IMG/VR virus record: IMGVR_UViG_3300049595_001574
Coordinates: 1 to 24,470 of that record
Strand: one strand, 5' to 3'
DNA length: 24,470 bases
Source: a virus
Shown here in pieces: positions 1 to 7,850 of the stretch. Numbering within the stretch: the first letter of the stretch is position 1; each line of letters begins with the position of its first letter. The notes below the pieces were generated by a model. That model saw nothing but the letters and a program-made list of their open reading frames with translations. It was not told the DNA's origin and did not search any database. The position numbers were made by a program, and so were the translations under genes.

Positions 1-263
1 TAATCAATGAAACGTTGTGCTTGTTCAGGACGTAGAATACCTCCTGCGTTGCCAGTTGGATTGACTGCGTTATCTCCAGTTGTTACACCGAAGCCAGCAG
101 TAGCAGTGTTACCAAGTTGTGAACCTACAGATGATCCTGCAGCGTTCAGACCTGTTGCACTACCTACACCGCCAGATACTAATGAACCTTCTGAGTTAAT
201 ATCACTCGCTGGTGCACTAGAACTTGGATAGTTTTTTTCTAGATTTGTGTTTTGTTCCGACAT
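1..263 (-). CDS. Major capsid protein, N-terminal part (runs off the window)
   Basis: The first 87 codons are visible, and the gene continues beyond the left edge. The start is an ATG at 263, with a very strong Shine-Dalgarno AGGAGGTG (271-278) 7 bases upstream. The N-terminus is a low-complexity Ser/Gly/Ala/Asn-rich arm (about residues 10-70). It is followed by GGILRPEQAQRFID, which resembles the 'G.L.PEQA..F.DY' segment at the start of the folded capsid domain in many actinophage and cyanophage major capsid proteins. Position agrees: it is directly downstream of the protease-scaffold gene in the usual portal, protease/scaffold, capsid order. The shell would be built from many copies of this protein. 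The strong ribosome site fits the highest-copy virion protein. The identity rests on this short segment and on gene order, because the fold itself lies outside the window. Confidence 0.8.
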   Translation of the reverse strand, partial: MSEQNTNLEKNYPSSSAPASDINSEGSLVSGGVGSATGLNAAGSSVGSQLGNTATAGFGVTTGDNAVNPTGNAGGILRPEQAQRFID

Positions 264-291
264 TATTTTTCACCTCCTAGTGATTTTTACC

Positions 292-882
292 TTAGTTAAA
301 TAGGTCGGCATTTGTGAGGAAACGACCGCCCCATAGGGATTTGTGAATCACTTGTGGTGATTCCTGTACGATCTCGCCTAGATCGCCAGACTTGCGGAAA
401 GCGGTATCTTGCTCTACAAGATCTACTCGCTTGCCAAACTCGTTAAAGTTGCTCTTAATACCGTTAACATCTGATGTTACTGCATCAAGAGACTTTGTTA
501 CTGCTGTTACCTTCTCGTTAAGAGATTTGATAGTTGCAGCAAGATCGCCAAAGGCATTAGTAAGAGAAGTATTAATTTCTGAAACTGCCTTGGCAACTTC
601 TTCTTTAACATCTGCAATAGATTTTTCCACTGCATTCTCTACTTCAACTGCTGCTTTTGCAACAGAAGAATCTGCACTAGCATCATCTGATTTAGCAACA
701 GCAAGTTCTTCAACTGCTGGTGCTTCTTCAGCGACTGCGGGGGTTTCTGTTGCTTCTGCAACAACTTTTTCTGCTTCTGCAACAACTGCTGCTTCTGCAT
801 TTACCTCTGCTGGCTGTGCCTCTGGAGCAACCTCTGCATTTTCAACTACAGTTTCTACAACTGCTTCTGTTGATTCTGTCAT
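292..882 (-). CDS. Putative nested capsid scaffolding protein (internal in-frame start)
   Basis: Codon 254 of the protease-scaffold gene is an ATG (880-882). It is preceded by a textbook Shine-Dalgarno, AAGGAGG (891-897), 8 bases upstream. Initiation there would give a 196-residue product containing only the Ala/Glu-rich segment, the long predicted coiled coil (about residues 330-415 of the parent) and the C-terminal tail ending near WGGRFLTNADLFN. That is the composition expected of a scaffolding protein. Phage lambda does the same, with Nu3 started in frame inside the protease gene C. The site and frame are read directly from the sequence; use of this start is inferred. It is one of the strongest ribosome sites in the window, although it lies inside a coding region. 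Confidence 0.6.
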   Translation of the reverse strand: MTESTEAVVETVVENAEVAPEAQPAEVNAEAAVVAEAEKVVAEATETPAVAEEAPAVEELAVAKSDDASADSSVAKAAVEVENAVEKSIADVKEEVAKAVSEINTSLTNAFGDLAATIKSLNEKVTAVTKSLDAVTSDVNGIKSNFNEFGKRVDLVEQDTAFRKSGDLGEIVQESPQVIHKSLWGGRFLTNADLFN

Positions 883-1641
883 TGGATTTACCTCCTTAGT
901 AATCTTAATTGTATTAATGCCTTTAGCACTATCAACTAAGAATTTTATCATTTCTGCGTTATCTTTATCATTTTTTTCTATAAAACCAATATTTTGCATT
1001 TTGTTTCCAGTTACTGGACTTGTTACTGAATCAGAGTCTGAGACCATAACAATACCGTTTTCTGAATCCCAGAATACGTTTTCAATTTCTGTCTTTGACA
1101 AGTAACCTTCAACAACATTTTGGCCATTTACTTTTTCAATAGAAAGTATGTTTGCAAACTGATTTGCTGGATTATCTACAAGAGAAAGTTCGTGCAACTC
1201 ATAAGTTTTAATTACACGGATTGTTTTATCAATCTTTTCATCATAAGCATCATCCCAAGTTTTTATATTTCCACCAATTGAAAAACCAGTATATGTTCCG
1301 TCTAAAACTTTTTCCCAAGCATCTTGTGCGCCTTTAGAAACATAAGCAGATACATAAACTCCGCTATAAAACTTTTTATCGCTAGGATCAAAATATTTGT
1401 CTTCTTTAAAAGAAACAATTTTTCCTACAGCACTTGGTTGATGCATTTCACGAAGATTGCCACGGAAATTCTTAAAAGCCTCTACACTAGATTCTGTTGT
1501 GACGATGTCGCCTTGACGGTCAACGTTATCAAGCGTAGCAAAGCCAGACACCATACGGCGTTCAACGTCTACTTTTCCGATGGGCATTGAAAGGCGAACA
1601 TTGTTGCCTTTAGTTTCCCAATGAGCCTTGTTTGTTAACAT
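292..1641 (-). CDS. Prohead protease (XkdF / S78-like) fused to scaffold
   Basis: Capsid maturation protease joined to a scaffold domain, 449 residues. The N-terminal half looks like the XkdF-type putative phage serine protease, related to the HK97 prohead protease. Landmarks are DNVDRQGDIV (38-47), the likely catalytic His in REMHQPSAVG (His67), the likely nucleophile in GFSIGG (Ser121), and LHELSLVDNPAN (149-160), a conserved block of this family. Residues 255-330 are Ala/Glu/Val-rich. Residues 330-415 form a long heptad-like helix, and the C-terminus ends WGGRFLTNADLFN. The gene lies between the portal and the major capsid protein. It has no Shine-Dalgarno: the ATG is 9 bases after a TGCTATAAT box, so the message is probably leaderless. 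The family identification is strong; which residues are catalytic is inferred from motif position. Confidence 0.85.
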   Translation of the reverse strand: MLTNKAHWETKGNNVRLSMPIGKVDVERRMVSGFATLDNVDRQGDIVTTESSVEAFKNFRGNLREMHQPSAVGKIVSFKEDKYFDPSDKKFYSGVYVSAYVSKGAQDAWEKVLDGTYTGFSIGGNIKTWDDAYDEKIDKTIRVIKTYELHELSLVDNPANQFANILSIEKVNGQNVVEGYLSKTEIENVFWDSENGIVMVSDSDSVTSPVTGNKMQNIGFIEKNDKDNAEMIKFLVDSAKGINTIKITKEVNPMTESTEAVVETVVENAEVAPEAQPAEVNAEAAVVAEAEKVVAEATETPAVAEEAPAVEELAVAKSDDASADSSVAKAAVEVENAVEKSIADVKEEVAKAVSEINTSLTNAFGDLAATIKSLNEKVTAVTKSLDAVTSDVNGIKSNFNEFGKRVDLVEQDTAFRKSGDLGEIVQESPQVIHKSLWGGRFLTNADLFN

Positions 1642-1650
1642 AACGTTATA

Positions 1651-1659
1651 ATTATAGCA
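1651..1659 (-). promoter_or_regulatory. Extended -10 promoter for protease-scaffold gene
   Basis: The minus strand reads TGCTATAAT, a perfect extended -10 box, 9 bases before the ATG at 1641. The expected transcript start is near 1644, leaving only about 3 bases of leader. The bases between box and start (1642-1650) include a palindrome, ATAACGTTAT (1640-1649), which overlaps the start codon. Confidence 0.6.
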
Positions 1660-1681
1660 CTGGTTTCTATACTTTTCTCAA

Positions 1682-3286
1682 CTATTGAGACGATCTACCC
1701 TCACCTTGTGCATTACGTCCAGATATTGTAGTTGGTGAATCAGAATTGTTATTTGTTCTTTCTGAATCTCTTTCACGATTCCCTGCTAAATTTGCTCTAG
1801 CATCAGTTGCTTGTCTTGGTGACATTACAAATGGCTCATCTCCATCTGCTCTTAATGGCAAGTCTAACTTTTCACGAGCCTCATTTGGAGTCATAACCTG
1901 AGTCTTTACATATCTTTCAAGAATCTGAGATTGTGCAATTTCGTCAGTTAATGTTAACTCATTAAATTTAAGTTCAAGAATATCTGTTTTTTCTCTAACA
2001 ACCTTGTTTATGATTTTCTCTAGGTGTCTTTGTGCTGGACGAGATACTTGCTCTTTAAATGTGCGATCTTGAGAAAGTGCTGCTGCTATACCTGCAGAGT
2101 CTGCACCACCCAGTTTTGAAATAGGAACTTGATGGGCAATTAGAATGTCATCACGATTTTGTTTACGATACTCTTTAAATGAGCCATCTTGTATACCGTT
2201 TTCAATTGGCTCCATCTTAAACTCAACCTTATTGCCCTCTGTATCTCCAGGAAGCGGTATATAAAGGGTTCTGTGTGACTGAGCCTTAAGACCAGTTTGT
2301 AAAAATCTAAACATCTTATCTTCAGCGTCTCCTGATAGTTTTGCACCTTTTAAAGTTACAACATATCTTGGAACAGCCTTGTTTTCAAAGTAGTCAATAT
2401 TATATTGAGAAGCAAGTTGATCTCCGATAAGAGATGGCATTGCTGAAATGATGTCTGGAATACCATAAAATGTGTTTAAGGGTGAATACTCTTTAAGATG
2501 AATAATCTCGTTAGGTCGTGGATCTGTACCTAAAGGATTTGCATTCTTTGCTCCAAAGTTTCTAAAGTAAACCACCTTTTGACCAATAATCTGCACAAAT
2601 CCATCACGTAAGCGTCGTATACGAACAGTAGTTGCAGGAATGTGACCAAGGTAGCCAATCTCTCCAGCAGTTGTTCTACCAACTTCAATAAATCCATTAC
2701 CTGTTGCTTGAAGATCTGTATAGACTTTTTCCATTGTTTTTGTAAAACTATCATCATCATTTAAATTTTCTAGCCAGTCACGTAGTTGAATCTTGGCTCT
2801 TTCAATACGATTGCGAGCACGTTCTACCGCTTCTGCGTCATCGTTCATTTCAAACCTTAATAACGTTCTATCTGAAATATCAAAACGATATCCAAGACCT
2901 ACAACGTTTTCTACCTTAGCATCAATAGCAGCATGGTTAGCAAATGATGTGTCATAAAAGTTTGCTAATTCATACATGTTATATGGAGGGGTAATTACGT
3001 CAAATAGTCCATAGCCATTTCTATATACCGTGCCAGGATTGATTTGTTTTGATCCCGCATTTGTTCCAGATGGGGTTGCGTTTGCTGCATCTAAATATCT
3101 TTCATTAAATTCAGGAGCAGCATATTTTGTTAAGTTGCGAGTTGTTCTGCGACGAAAGTTTTGATCAAGTCCAACGTAATCTTTTAAAACGTCCCAACTT
3201 TTATTAAATGGATCGTGTGATTTAAAAGCATTATCTTCTCTTTCCTGTGTATTAATACTTGCACGGATATATTCTTCGTCACTCAT
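1682..3286 (-). CDS. Phage portal protein
   Basis: Forms the dodecameric ring at one capsid vertex through which DNA enters and leaves. The protein resembles the PBSX/HK97-family portals: the core includes PNEIIHLKEYSPLNTFYGIP, then a helix-rich clip and crown region (FENKAVPRYVVTLKG). The C-terminus is hydrophilic and disordered-looking (Ser/Asn/Arg-rich, ending GRSSQ). The open frame allows an ATG at 3304 (540 residues). The ATG at 3286 is preferred because GAGGGG sits 6 bases upstream; it gives 534 residues starting MSDEEYIRAS. This start overlaps the end of the upstream gene by 8 bases, which suggests translational coupling. Position before the protease and capsid genes supports the assignment. 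The likely length is normal for the family. Confidence 0.85.
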   Translation of the reverse strand: MSDEEYIRASINTQEREDNAFKSHDPFNKSWDVLKDYVGLDQNFRRRTTRNLTKYAAPEFNERYLDAANATPSGTNAGSKQINPGTVYRNGYGLFDVITPPYNMYELANFYDTSFANHAAIDAKVENVVGLGYRFDISDRTLLRFEMNDDAEAVERARNRIERAKIQLRDWLENLNDDDSFTKTMEKVYTDLQATGNGFIEVGRTTAGEIGYLGHIPATTVRIRRLRDGFVQIIGQKVVYFRNFGAKNANPLGTDPRPNEIIHLKEYSPLNTFYGIPDIISAMPSLIGDQLASQYNIDYFENKAVPRYVVTLKGAKLSGDAEDKMFRFLQTGLKAQSHRTLYIPLPGDTEGNKVEFKMEPIENGIQDGSFKEYRKQNRDDILIAHQVPISKLGGADSAGIAAALSQDRTFKEQVSRPAQRHLEKIINKVVREKTDILELKFNELTLTDEIAQSQILERYVKTQVMTPNEAREKLDLPLRADGDEPFVMSPRQATDARANLAGNRERDSERTNNNSDSPTTISGRNAQGEGRSSQ

Positions 3287-3674
3287 CCATAGCCCCTCTT
3301 CCATGCTTTTCTAATGTTTGTTGTGCTGCATGCCAAGCACCTAAATCATTCATTGAAGGAATTAAACCTTCTTTTAATCTTGCTTTTTGTTCTGAATACT
3401 CTTCTTCACTAACCTGAGTTAACCCTGGAACAAACACAGCCTTGCCAAGTCCATCATCTCCGTAGTGAATTGCAGCCTTTTTTAACTCTGCAATTTTTGT
3501 AAGATCTCCACGATCAGACGGTATATTTAAAACTGAGCCTTCATCGTCTGTAAACCATTTACCACTAGATGTCTTATACACGTAAAGACCCCAGTCATAA
3601 TGTTTATCTATTACCTGACGACGTACATTTTTAACATAAGGTTTACCAGTTTTTGGATTAATTAAAGATTCCAT
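3279..3674 (-). CDS. Unknown phage protein between portal and LamG protein
   Basis: Not recognised. The product is 131 residues, charged and soluble, with no membrane segment or signal peptide. Visible features are SLINPKTGKPYVKNVRRQ at the N-terminus, a middle section rich in Asp/Gly (WFTDDEGSV), and a Glu/Lys-rich helical C-terminus (EEEYSEQKARLKEG). The frame opens at a GTG (3680), but the ATG at 3674 is preferred. A TGCTATACT extended -10 box ends 7 bases before this ATG, there is no Shine-Dalgarno, and a leaderless transcript would begin almost on it. The gene overlaps the portal start, so the two are probably translated together. Position next to the portal suggests a role in head assembly or head-tail joining. 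That is context only. Confidence 0.7.
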   Translation of the reverse strand: MESLINPKTGKPYVKNVRRQVIDKHYDWGLYVYKTSSGKWFTDDEGSVLNIPSDRGDLTKIAELKKAAIHYGDDGLGKAVFVPGLTQVSEEEYSEQKARLKEGLIPSMNDLGAWHAAQQTLEKHGRGAMDE

Positions 3675-3681
3675 AACCACA

Positions 3682-3690
3682 AGTATAGCA
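3682..3690 (-). promoter_or_regulatory. Extended -10 promoter upstream of portal operon
   Basis: The minus strand reads TGCTATACT, ending 7 bases before the ATG at 3674. A second box, TATAAT (3692-3697), overlaps the stop codon of the upstream gene. The first box would give an essentially leaderless message for the 3674 gene and the portal. Confidence 0.5.
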
Positions 3691-3692
3691 GA

Positions 3693-6600
3693 TTATACTG
3701 GTGTAGATACGTTAGTTGACCATTCTACTTCTGCATATACATTTAATTTTTCAGGCTGATAAACTAATCCTTCTCCATCATCAACGATTATTTTATTTGT
3801 GCCTATATATGTTTTATAAATATCTGAGGGGTTAATACCATAGAACTCTGATGATCCTATTACTAACATACCGTCCCAAGTAAAGTTATTAAACCAAAAT
3901 TGCCAGTCATTTGTTGTAATACCATCTGTTAATACCTGGAACCATGGTCTAAATGTTCTACTTTCAACCTCTTGTAGGCTGTTTGCCTGATAATAGGCAA
4001 TGTTATTAAATAATATTGGTCCCGTCAAGTTTATGCCTCCAAGATATGAATTATAAACAAGAGAAGTCAAAAAGGATATACCTATTGAGGACCACTCTTT
4101 AAGAGATAAGACTGGCTCTCTTACTAAACTTCCATTTAAATAAAATCCAACACCGTTATAAGGAAAACCGTTTTGGTTTAAAACAAACACTCTGCCTCTA
4201 TCCAGGTCTGCGCTGTTTGCCTGTAGGTAAAACTTAAGAGTTCCGCTTTTATGATTAATTTCAAAAATCTCTGTTGCTGTTGCTGGAAATGCATCTTGAT
4301 CATATCTTAGCCATAACTGCATAGCGCTTACTTTATAGTCTGTTGCTAATTCTTTATTAATTGGTAGGGTTAGTCCACGATTTTCTAAAATATTAATCTC
4401 ACCACGAACTTCAATTCCAGATGTTTTTGTCAAGTATAGATATGGTGTGCTTTCTTTATATATGCTAAATGGGTTTTTAGACTTATAGTCAAAATAAATT
4501 CCATTCTTTTTATACGGAAACAGGTCTACTCCAAACCTAGTTCCCACAGGATTAAAAGAGTTGTCATTAAATGCTTGAGATGCTAACTGTAACTTATTTA
4601 ATAAAATAGGCTTTGTTAAAATTCCACGGCTGTTAAACTCAAGGCTGTAGACAATTGCAAGTTCATTAAAGTCTACCGATTTAATTGGATAGATTAATGT
4701 GTTATTTAATACCTCAAACCTTGTAGTTTCCCAATCTTCATAATTATTTAAGTCAAGAACTTTGTATTCGTCTGGCGCTTCTTCATTAGCAAAAGAGGTA
4801 GGAATATTAGCACCATCTGCAACATATTGAAATGTTACATAACTTTTTATTTGTGCACCATCTGTGTTGTAATAATAGTCCGATGCTCCAGATTCCTGCT
4901 CTAAGGTGGTTGTTGTCGGATACCCCAAATTAAATTGTAAAAAATCTATTTCATAAAATTCTTCTCCACTGCTATTTTTTACAAATTGAGCAAAATAAGA
5001 AAGTGGAAGATAATCTTGCCAATACCCAGCAACACCGATGTCTAAAAAGTATTTTTCATATGCCTCTGATGGAAGTATTGTGTAACTGGCAGTGTGATCA
5101 ATTAATTCTTGCCCCTTGTCTAATTCAATAAATCCGTTACTATCAACATAATCTACTATTTTTGTAGAGTTTAAGGTTGTAGATAACCCTACAGAATAAA
5201 GTCTTCCAGTAAAAGTAAACTCTCCAGAATCGTCTCCACACACGTACATTTTTAAGGAACTTTGATTTCCAAAAAATGAACTTACGTTGCTGCCAAATTT
5301 TTCTGACAATGTATTTATGTTAAACCCAACTGCAAAAAGGCTATTAGCAGTTATTGCACTAGAAGTAAATAGCAATTGTGTAGTTCCGTTATAGGTTAAA
5401 GAATATTTGATTAAATTTCCGTCTTTAAGAATCGTAAAATAGTTATTGTTTAAGGGGTTGTATATCTTAAATAATATTTCATCTGATGCTAGGTTGTGAG
5501 AACTAAAGACTCCATAACAACTCTCAACCTCACTTGACAATAAATTAAATCTTGAAAAATTAATATATGACTCAATAGAGTTCCAGGTGTTGTTAGGTCT
5601 AAATGATAAAAATTTATCAGTAATAACTGGTCCAGACTCATTATCCTGTGCGTCTTTATTGTCATCGTACAACTCTTGCAATGTTTTAGTGCCTAAAAAT
5701 ATTTCTGGTAAAGTATACTCTGGCGTTCTTAAACTTGTTTGAGTAGTTGCTAAATTATCAAAACTGCCTTGATCCCAACCAGCAAAATCTGGATAGTTGT
5801 AGTTAGCAGTGTAGTCTGCAAATGAATAATCTATAAACGCGGTAGTTCCACCATAAGATGAGTTAATTCCTTCTGCAGAAATAACTCCTTGCCCATAAAC
5901 CCATCTACGCTTTGCAACTGTAACTGGAACCTGATAAGAATATATAGCAACACAATCAAGTTCAAAAGGATATACGTTGTTACTTGCATAAAACCCTAAC
6001 CAATCTTGACTATCTCCATTGTTGTCAAGTTCTTCTGGGAGAGTTAAACTGGCGGTATCTAAAGATAATGACAACACTTCTTCTCCATTGACCAACAGAG
6101 ATGCAGAATCTTTAATTAAACGAATATGAATAAGCATTGGTCTAAACCATTCGCCTACGAAATGTGATGCAAACTGATCTCCAATAACTAATGTTAAAAA
6201 TCCATCTTCAACATATAAGCCATCCTCTGAAGATATTGGTCCAAATATTTTAAATGGTGTAAATGTGTTTGCTGCTACTCTTGCCCAAAATTCAACAGTG
6301 TAATCGTTGTACTGTCCTTTTTTATTTAAAAATCCTTTTCCTGGAATAATCAAAGATGCATCAGTGTTTGGTTCTAATCTTGTAACTCCACTTGCACCAT
6401 AAACTAATGGAACACCAGCATTCTTGCATTTTAATCCACCCTCAGTAATATAGTATCCAGAATCTTCTGCTACTCCATATGCTTGTGCCTCTACTGCATC
6501 GTATCCACCATAAATACTTATGTCTGTTGGAACTGTTGTTTCTGTTATTCCGTTTAAAGAATAAGTATTAAATTCTTCATTCCATTGTCCCAAAGTAATG

Positions 6601-7157
6601 CCATTAACATAAAATTCGTTATCTTCAACTTCATTTGATCCTTCAAAAACTTTAATTTTAAATACGATTCTTAGTTGTGCAGATACGTTTGGTATTTCAA
6701 AAGTTTCAGAAACAAAGCCCCACTTTTGATAAAGTGTACTTGTAAAAGTTTTTAAATTTTGAACTATTGTTGAGGTGGCTGGATCTGTATACTCATATCC
6801 TATTGACACTGTTTGTAAAAATAAACTATTTGAATAAAAATATGATCCAATGGTAAATGTTCCAAGATCTGAAAGAGTGTTAAAGTTAAGAATGTTTGGG
6901 CTAACGATTGATGCTTCAAGACTTTCTGATATGGGAACGTCAACTCTAACTCTTGTTAAATGACTATTTATGAATGGCTCGTTTAGGTCTTCAGAGGATG
7001 CTACAAGAGCAGCACTTGTTGGTGTCCATAAAGTTGCAACATCTCTTTGTGCTTCAGTAATCAAACTTTTATAGTCAAGTTTGTCGTCTAGTGCCCACAA
7101 AACTAGCGGATGCTCAGAGTATATTTTTTCTGCATACAAGTTTGATGGGTTAGACAT
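3693..7157 (-). CDS. Large structural protein with LamG-like (concanavalin-type) domains
   Basis: A 1154-residue virion protein, the largest in the window. At least one region is a good LamG/concanavalin A-like jelly roll: about residues 260-385, with NDYTVEFWARV, WFRPMLIHIRL and ASLLVNGEEVLSLSL. Two further beta-rich stretches look similar: about 505-660 (SYINFSRFNLL, LKMYVCGDDSGEFTFTGRLY) and about 880-1095 (SAMQLWLRYDQDAFP, GVGFYLNGSLV, EWSSIGISF). The N-terminus begins with EHPLVLWALDD, a start seen in large phage minor structural proteins. There is no signal peptide. Such jelly rolls typically decorate capsids or tails and may bind surface sugars. The gene has a clear GGAGA ribosome site and its own TGCTATAAT box. 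It separates the head genes from the B12 cassette. The exact virion location is unknown. Confidence 0.75.
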   Translation of the reverse strand: MSNPSNLYAEKIYSEHPLVLWALDDKLDYKSLITEAQRDVATLWTPTSAALVASSEDLNEPFINSHLTRVRVDVPISESLEASIVSPNILNFNTLSDLGTFTIGSYFYSNSLFLQTVSIGYEYTDPATSTIVQNLKTFTSTLYQKWGFVSETFEIPNVSAQLRIVFKIKVFEGSNEVEDNEFYVNGITLGQWNEEFNTYSLNGITETTVPTDISIYGGYDAVEAQAYGVAEDSGYYITEGGLKCKNAGVPLVYGASGVTRLEPNTDASLIIPGKGFLNKKGQYNDYTVEFWARVAANTFTPFKIFGPISSEDGLYVEDGFLTLVIGDQFASHFVGEWFRPMLIHIRLIKDSASLLVNGEEVLSLSLDTASLTLPEELDNNGDSQDWLGFYASNNVYPFELDCVAIYSYQVPVTVAKRRWVYGQGVISAEGINSSYGGTTAFIDYSFADYTANYNYPDFAGWDQGSFDNLATTQTSLRTPEYTLPEIFLGTKTLQELYDDNKDAQDNESGPVITDKFLSFRPNNTWNSIESYINFSRFNLLSSEVESCYGVFSSHNLASDEILFKIYNPLNNNYFTILKDGNLIKYSLTYNGTTQLLFTSSAITANSLFAVGFNINTLSEKFGSNVSSFFGNQSSLKMYVCGDDSGEFTFTGRLYSVGLSTTLNSTKIVDYVDSNGFIELDKGQELIDHTASYTILPSEAYEKYFLDIGVAGYWQDYLPLSYFAQFVKNSSGEEFYEIDFLQFNLGYPTTTTLEQESGASDYYYNTDGAQIKSYVTFQYVADGANIPTSFANEEAPDEYKVLDLNNYEDWETTRFEVLNNTLIYPIKSVDFNELAIVYSLEFNSRGILTKPILLNKLQLASQAFNDNSFNPVGTRFGVDLFPYKKNGIYFDYKSKNPFSIYKESTPYLYLTKTSGIEVRGEINILENRGLTLPINKELATDYKVSAMQLWLRYDQDAFPATATEIFEINHKSGTLKFYLQANSADLDRGRVFVLNQNGFPYNGVGFYLNGSLVREPVLSLKEWSSIGISFLTSLVYNSYLGGINLTGPILFNNIAYYQANSLQEVESRTFRPWFQVLTDGITTNDWQFWFNNFTWDGMLVIGSSEFYGINPSDIYKTYIGTNKIIVDDGEGLVYQPEKLNVYAEVEWSTNVSTPV

Positions 7158-7174
7158 TTTTCTCCTATAACCTT

Positions 7175-7183
7175 ATTATAGCA
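7175..7183 (-). promoter_or_regulatory. Extended -10 promoter for the LamG-type gene
   Basis: The minus strand reads TGCTATAAT in the 34-base gap after the adenosyltransferase stop codon. The predicted start near 7168 leaves a leader of about 10 bases that contains GGAGA just before the ATG at 7157. This would let the LamG gene be expressed independently of the B12 cassette. Confidence 0.5.
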
Positions 7184-7191
7184 GGATGAAA

Positions 7192-7686
7192 CTAATTTTT
7201 AGGAACCCATAACTTTTCATTACCCTTGTTGTGATATCTTGCCATTACGAACAACAAGTCTGAAAGCCTGTTTAGATACTTTGCAATATTAGGGTTTATG
7301 CCTTCTATTTTCCAAACCTGACGCTCTGCTCTTCTAACAACAGTTCTTGCATTATGAATAGCCCCAGTAGGTAAGACAAAAGAATGAAGTGGCTCTAAAT
7401 GTTCGTTATAGTCATCAATAATATTTTCTAAGTGAGTAATTCTTGCTTCTGATATTACGATTGTTGGAGCACCAGAAAGTTCTGCTCCTAGATCAAATAG
7501 ATCGTTTTGTATTCTATCTATAATGTCATTATGAAACTCAGTTGCCATTCCTATAGCAGAGTTTGCTTCATCTACCGCTCCTATTGCTTCAATTAAGTCG
7601 CTGCTCTTATCTATTCGCTCATTAGTGGCGGTAGAGGTTTTTCCATCATCGCCAGTCTTTGTATAAATACGAGTTAGGTGAACCAT
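7192..7686 (-). CDS. Cobalamin adenosyltransferase, PduO type
   Basis: Transfers the 5'-deoxyadenosyl group of ATP to cob(I)alamin, making adenosylcobalamin (coenzyme B12). The 164 residues carry the family landmarks in order: the ATP loop TKTGDDGKTS (9-18, usually TRTGDDGTT), NDLFDLGAELS (61-71), the FVLPTG block (103-108), RTVVRRAER (114-122) with the nucleotide-binding Arg/Arg/Glu, and NRLSDLLFVMAR (139-150). Compared with bacterial enzymes the N-terminus is compact and the loop after FVLPTG is shortened (TGAIHNAR in place of a longer Gly/Ala loop). The start ATG overlaps the stop of the 54-residue gene upstream (TAATG). It lies three genes after the B12-dependent ribonucleotide reductase, so its obvious job is to regenerate that enzyme's cofactor. 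A phage-borne copy is unusual. Confidence 0.9.
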   Translation of the reverse strand: MVHLTRIYTKTGDDGKTSTATNERIDKSSDLIEAIGAVDEANSAIGMATEFHNDIIDRIQNDLFDLGAELSGAPTIVISEARITHLENIIDDYNEHLEPLHSFVLPTGAIHNARTVVRRAERQVWKIEGINPNIAKYLNRLSDLLFVMARYHNKGNEKLWVPKN

Positions 7687-7850
7687 TAGTGCCCCGTCAA
7701 AGAACGCCAGATATCAACAGTTATATCGTTTGCTATGTACAATGCTGCAAGATTTATAGCCAATTGAAAAATATACTCAGCAGTTTTAGTTTTTCTTTTT
7801 TGTATGGGAAACTGTACTATATTATCAAATTTTTTATATGTAGTCTTCAT
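7686..7850 (-). CDS. Hidden 54-residue gene inside the B12 cassette
   Basis: Not recognised. The start ATG overlaps the stop of the DUF4430 gene as ATGA, and the stop overlaps the start of the adenosyltransferase as TAATG. A complete frame coupled at both ends is strong evidence that it is translated. The product is basic at the N-terminus (FPIQKRKTKTAEY) and then forms one amphipathic or partly hydrophobic helix (residues 24-48, containing FQLAINLAALYIAND), ending DIWRSLTGH. It is too short for an enzyme. It could be an adaptor, a peripheral membrane peptide or a partner of one of its neighbours; nothing in the sequence decides between these. Confidence 0.65.
   Translation of the reverse strand: MKTTYKKFDNIVQFPIQKRKTKTAEYIFQLAINLAALYIANDITVDIWRSLTGH

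Noticed and set aside
392-1105. Long plus-strand frame of 237 codons, Ser/Thr/Ala-rich
   Set aside because: It is the antisense of the coiled-coil and Ala/Glu-rich part of the protease-scaffold gene; low complexity keeps both strands open. No ribosome site.
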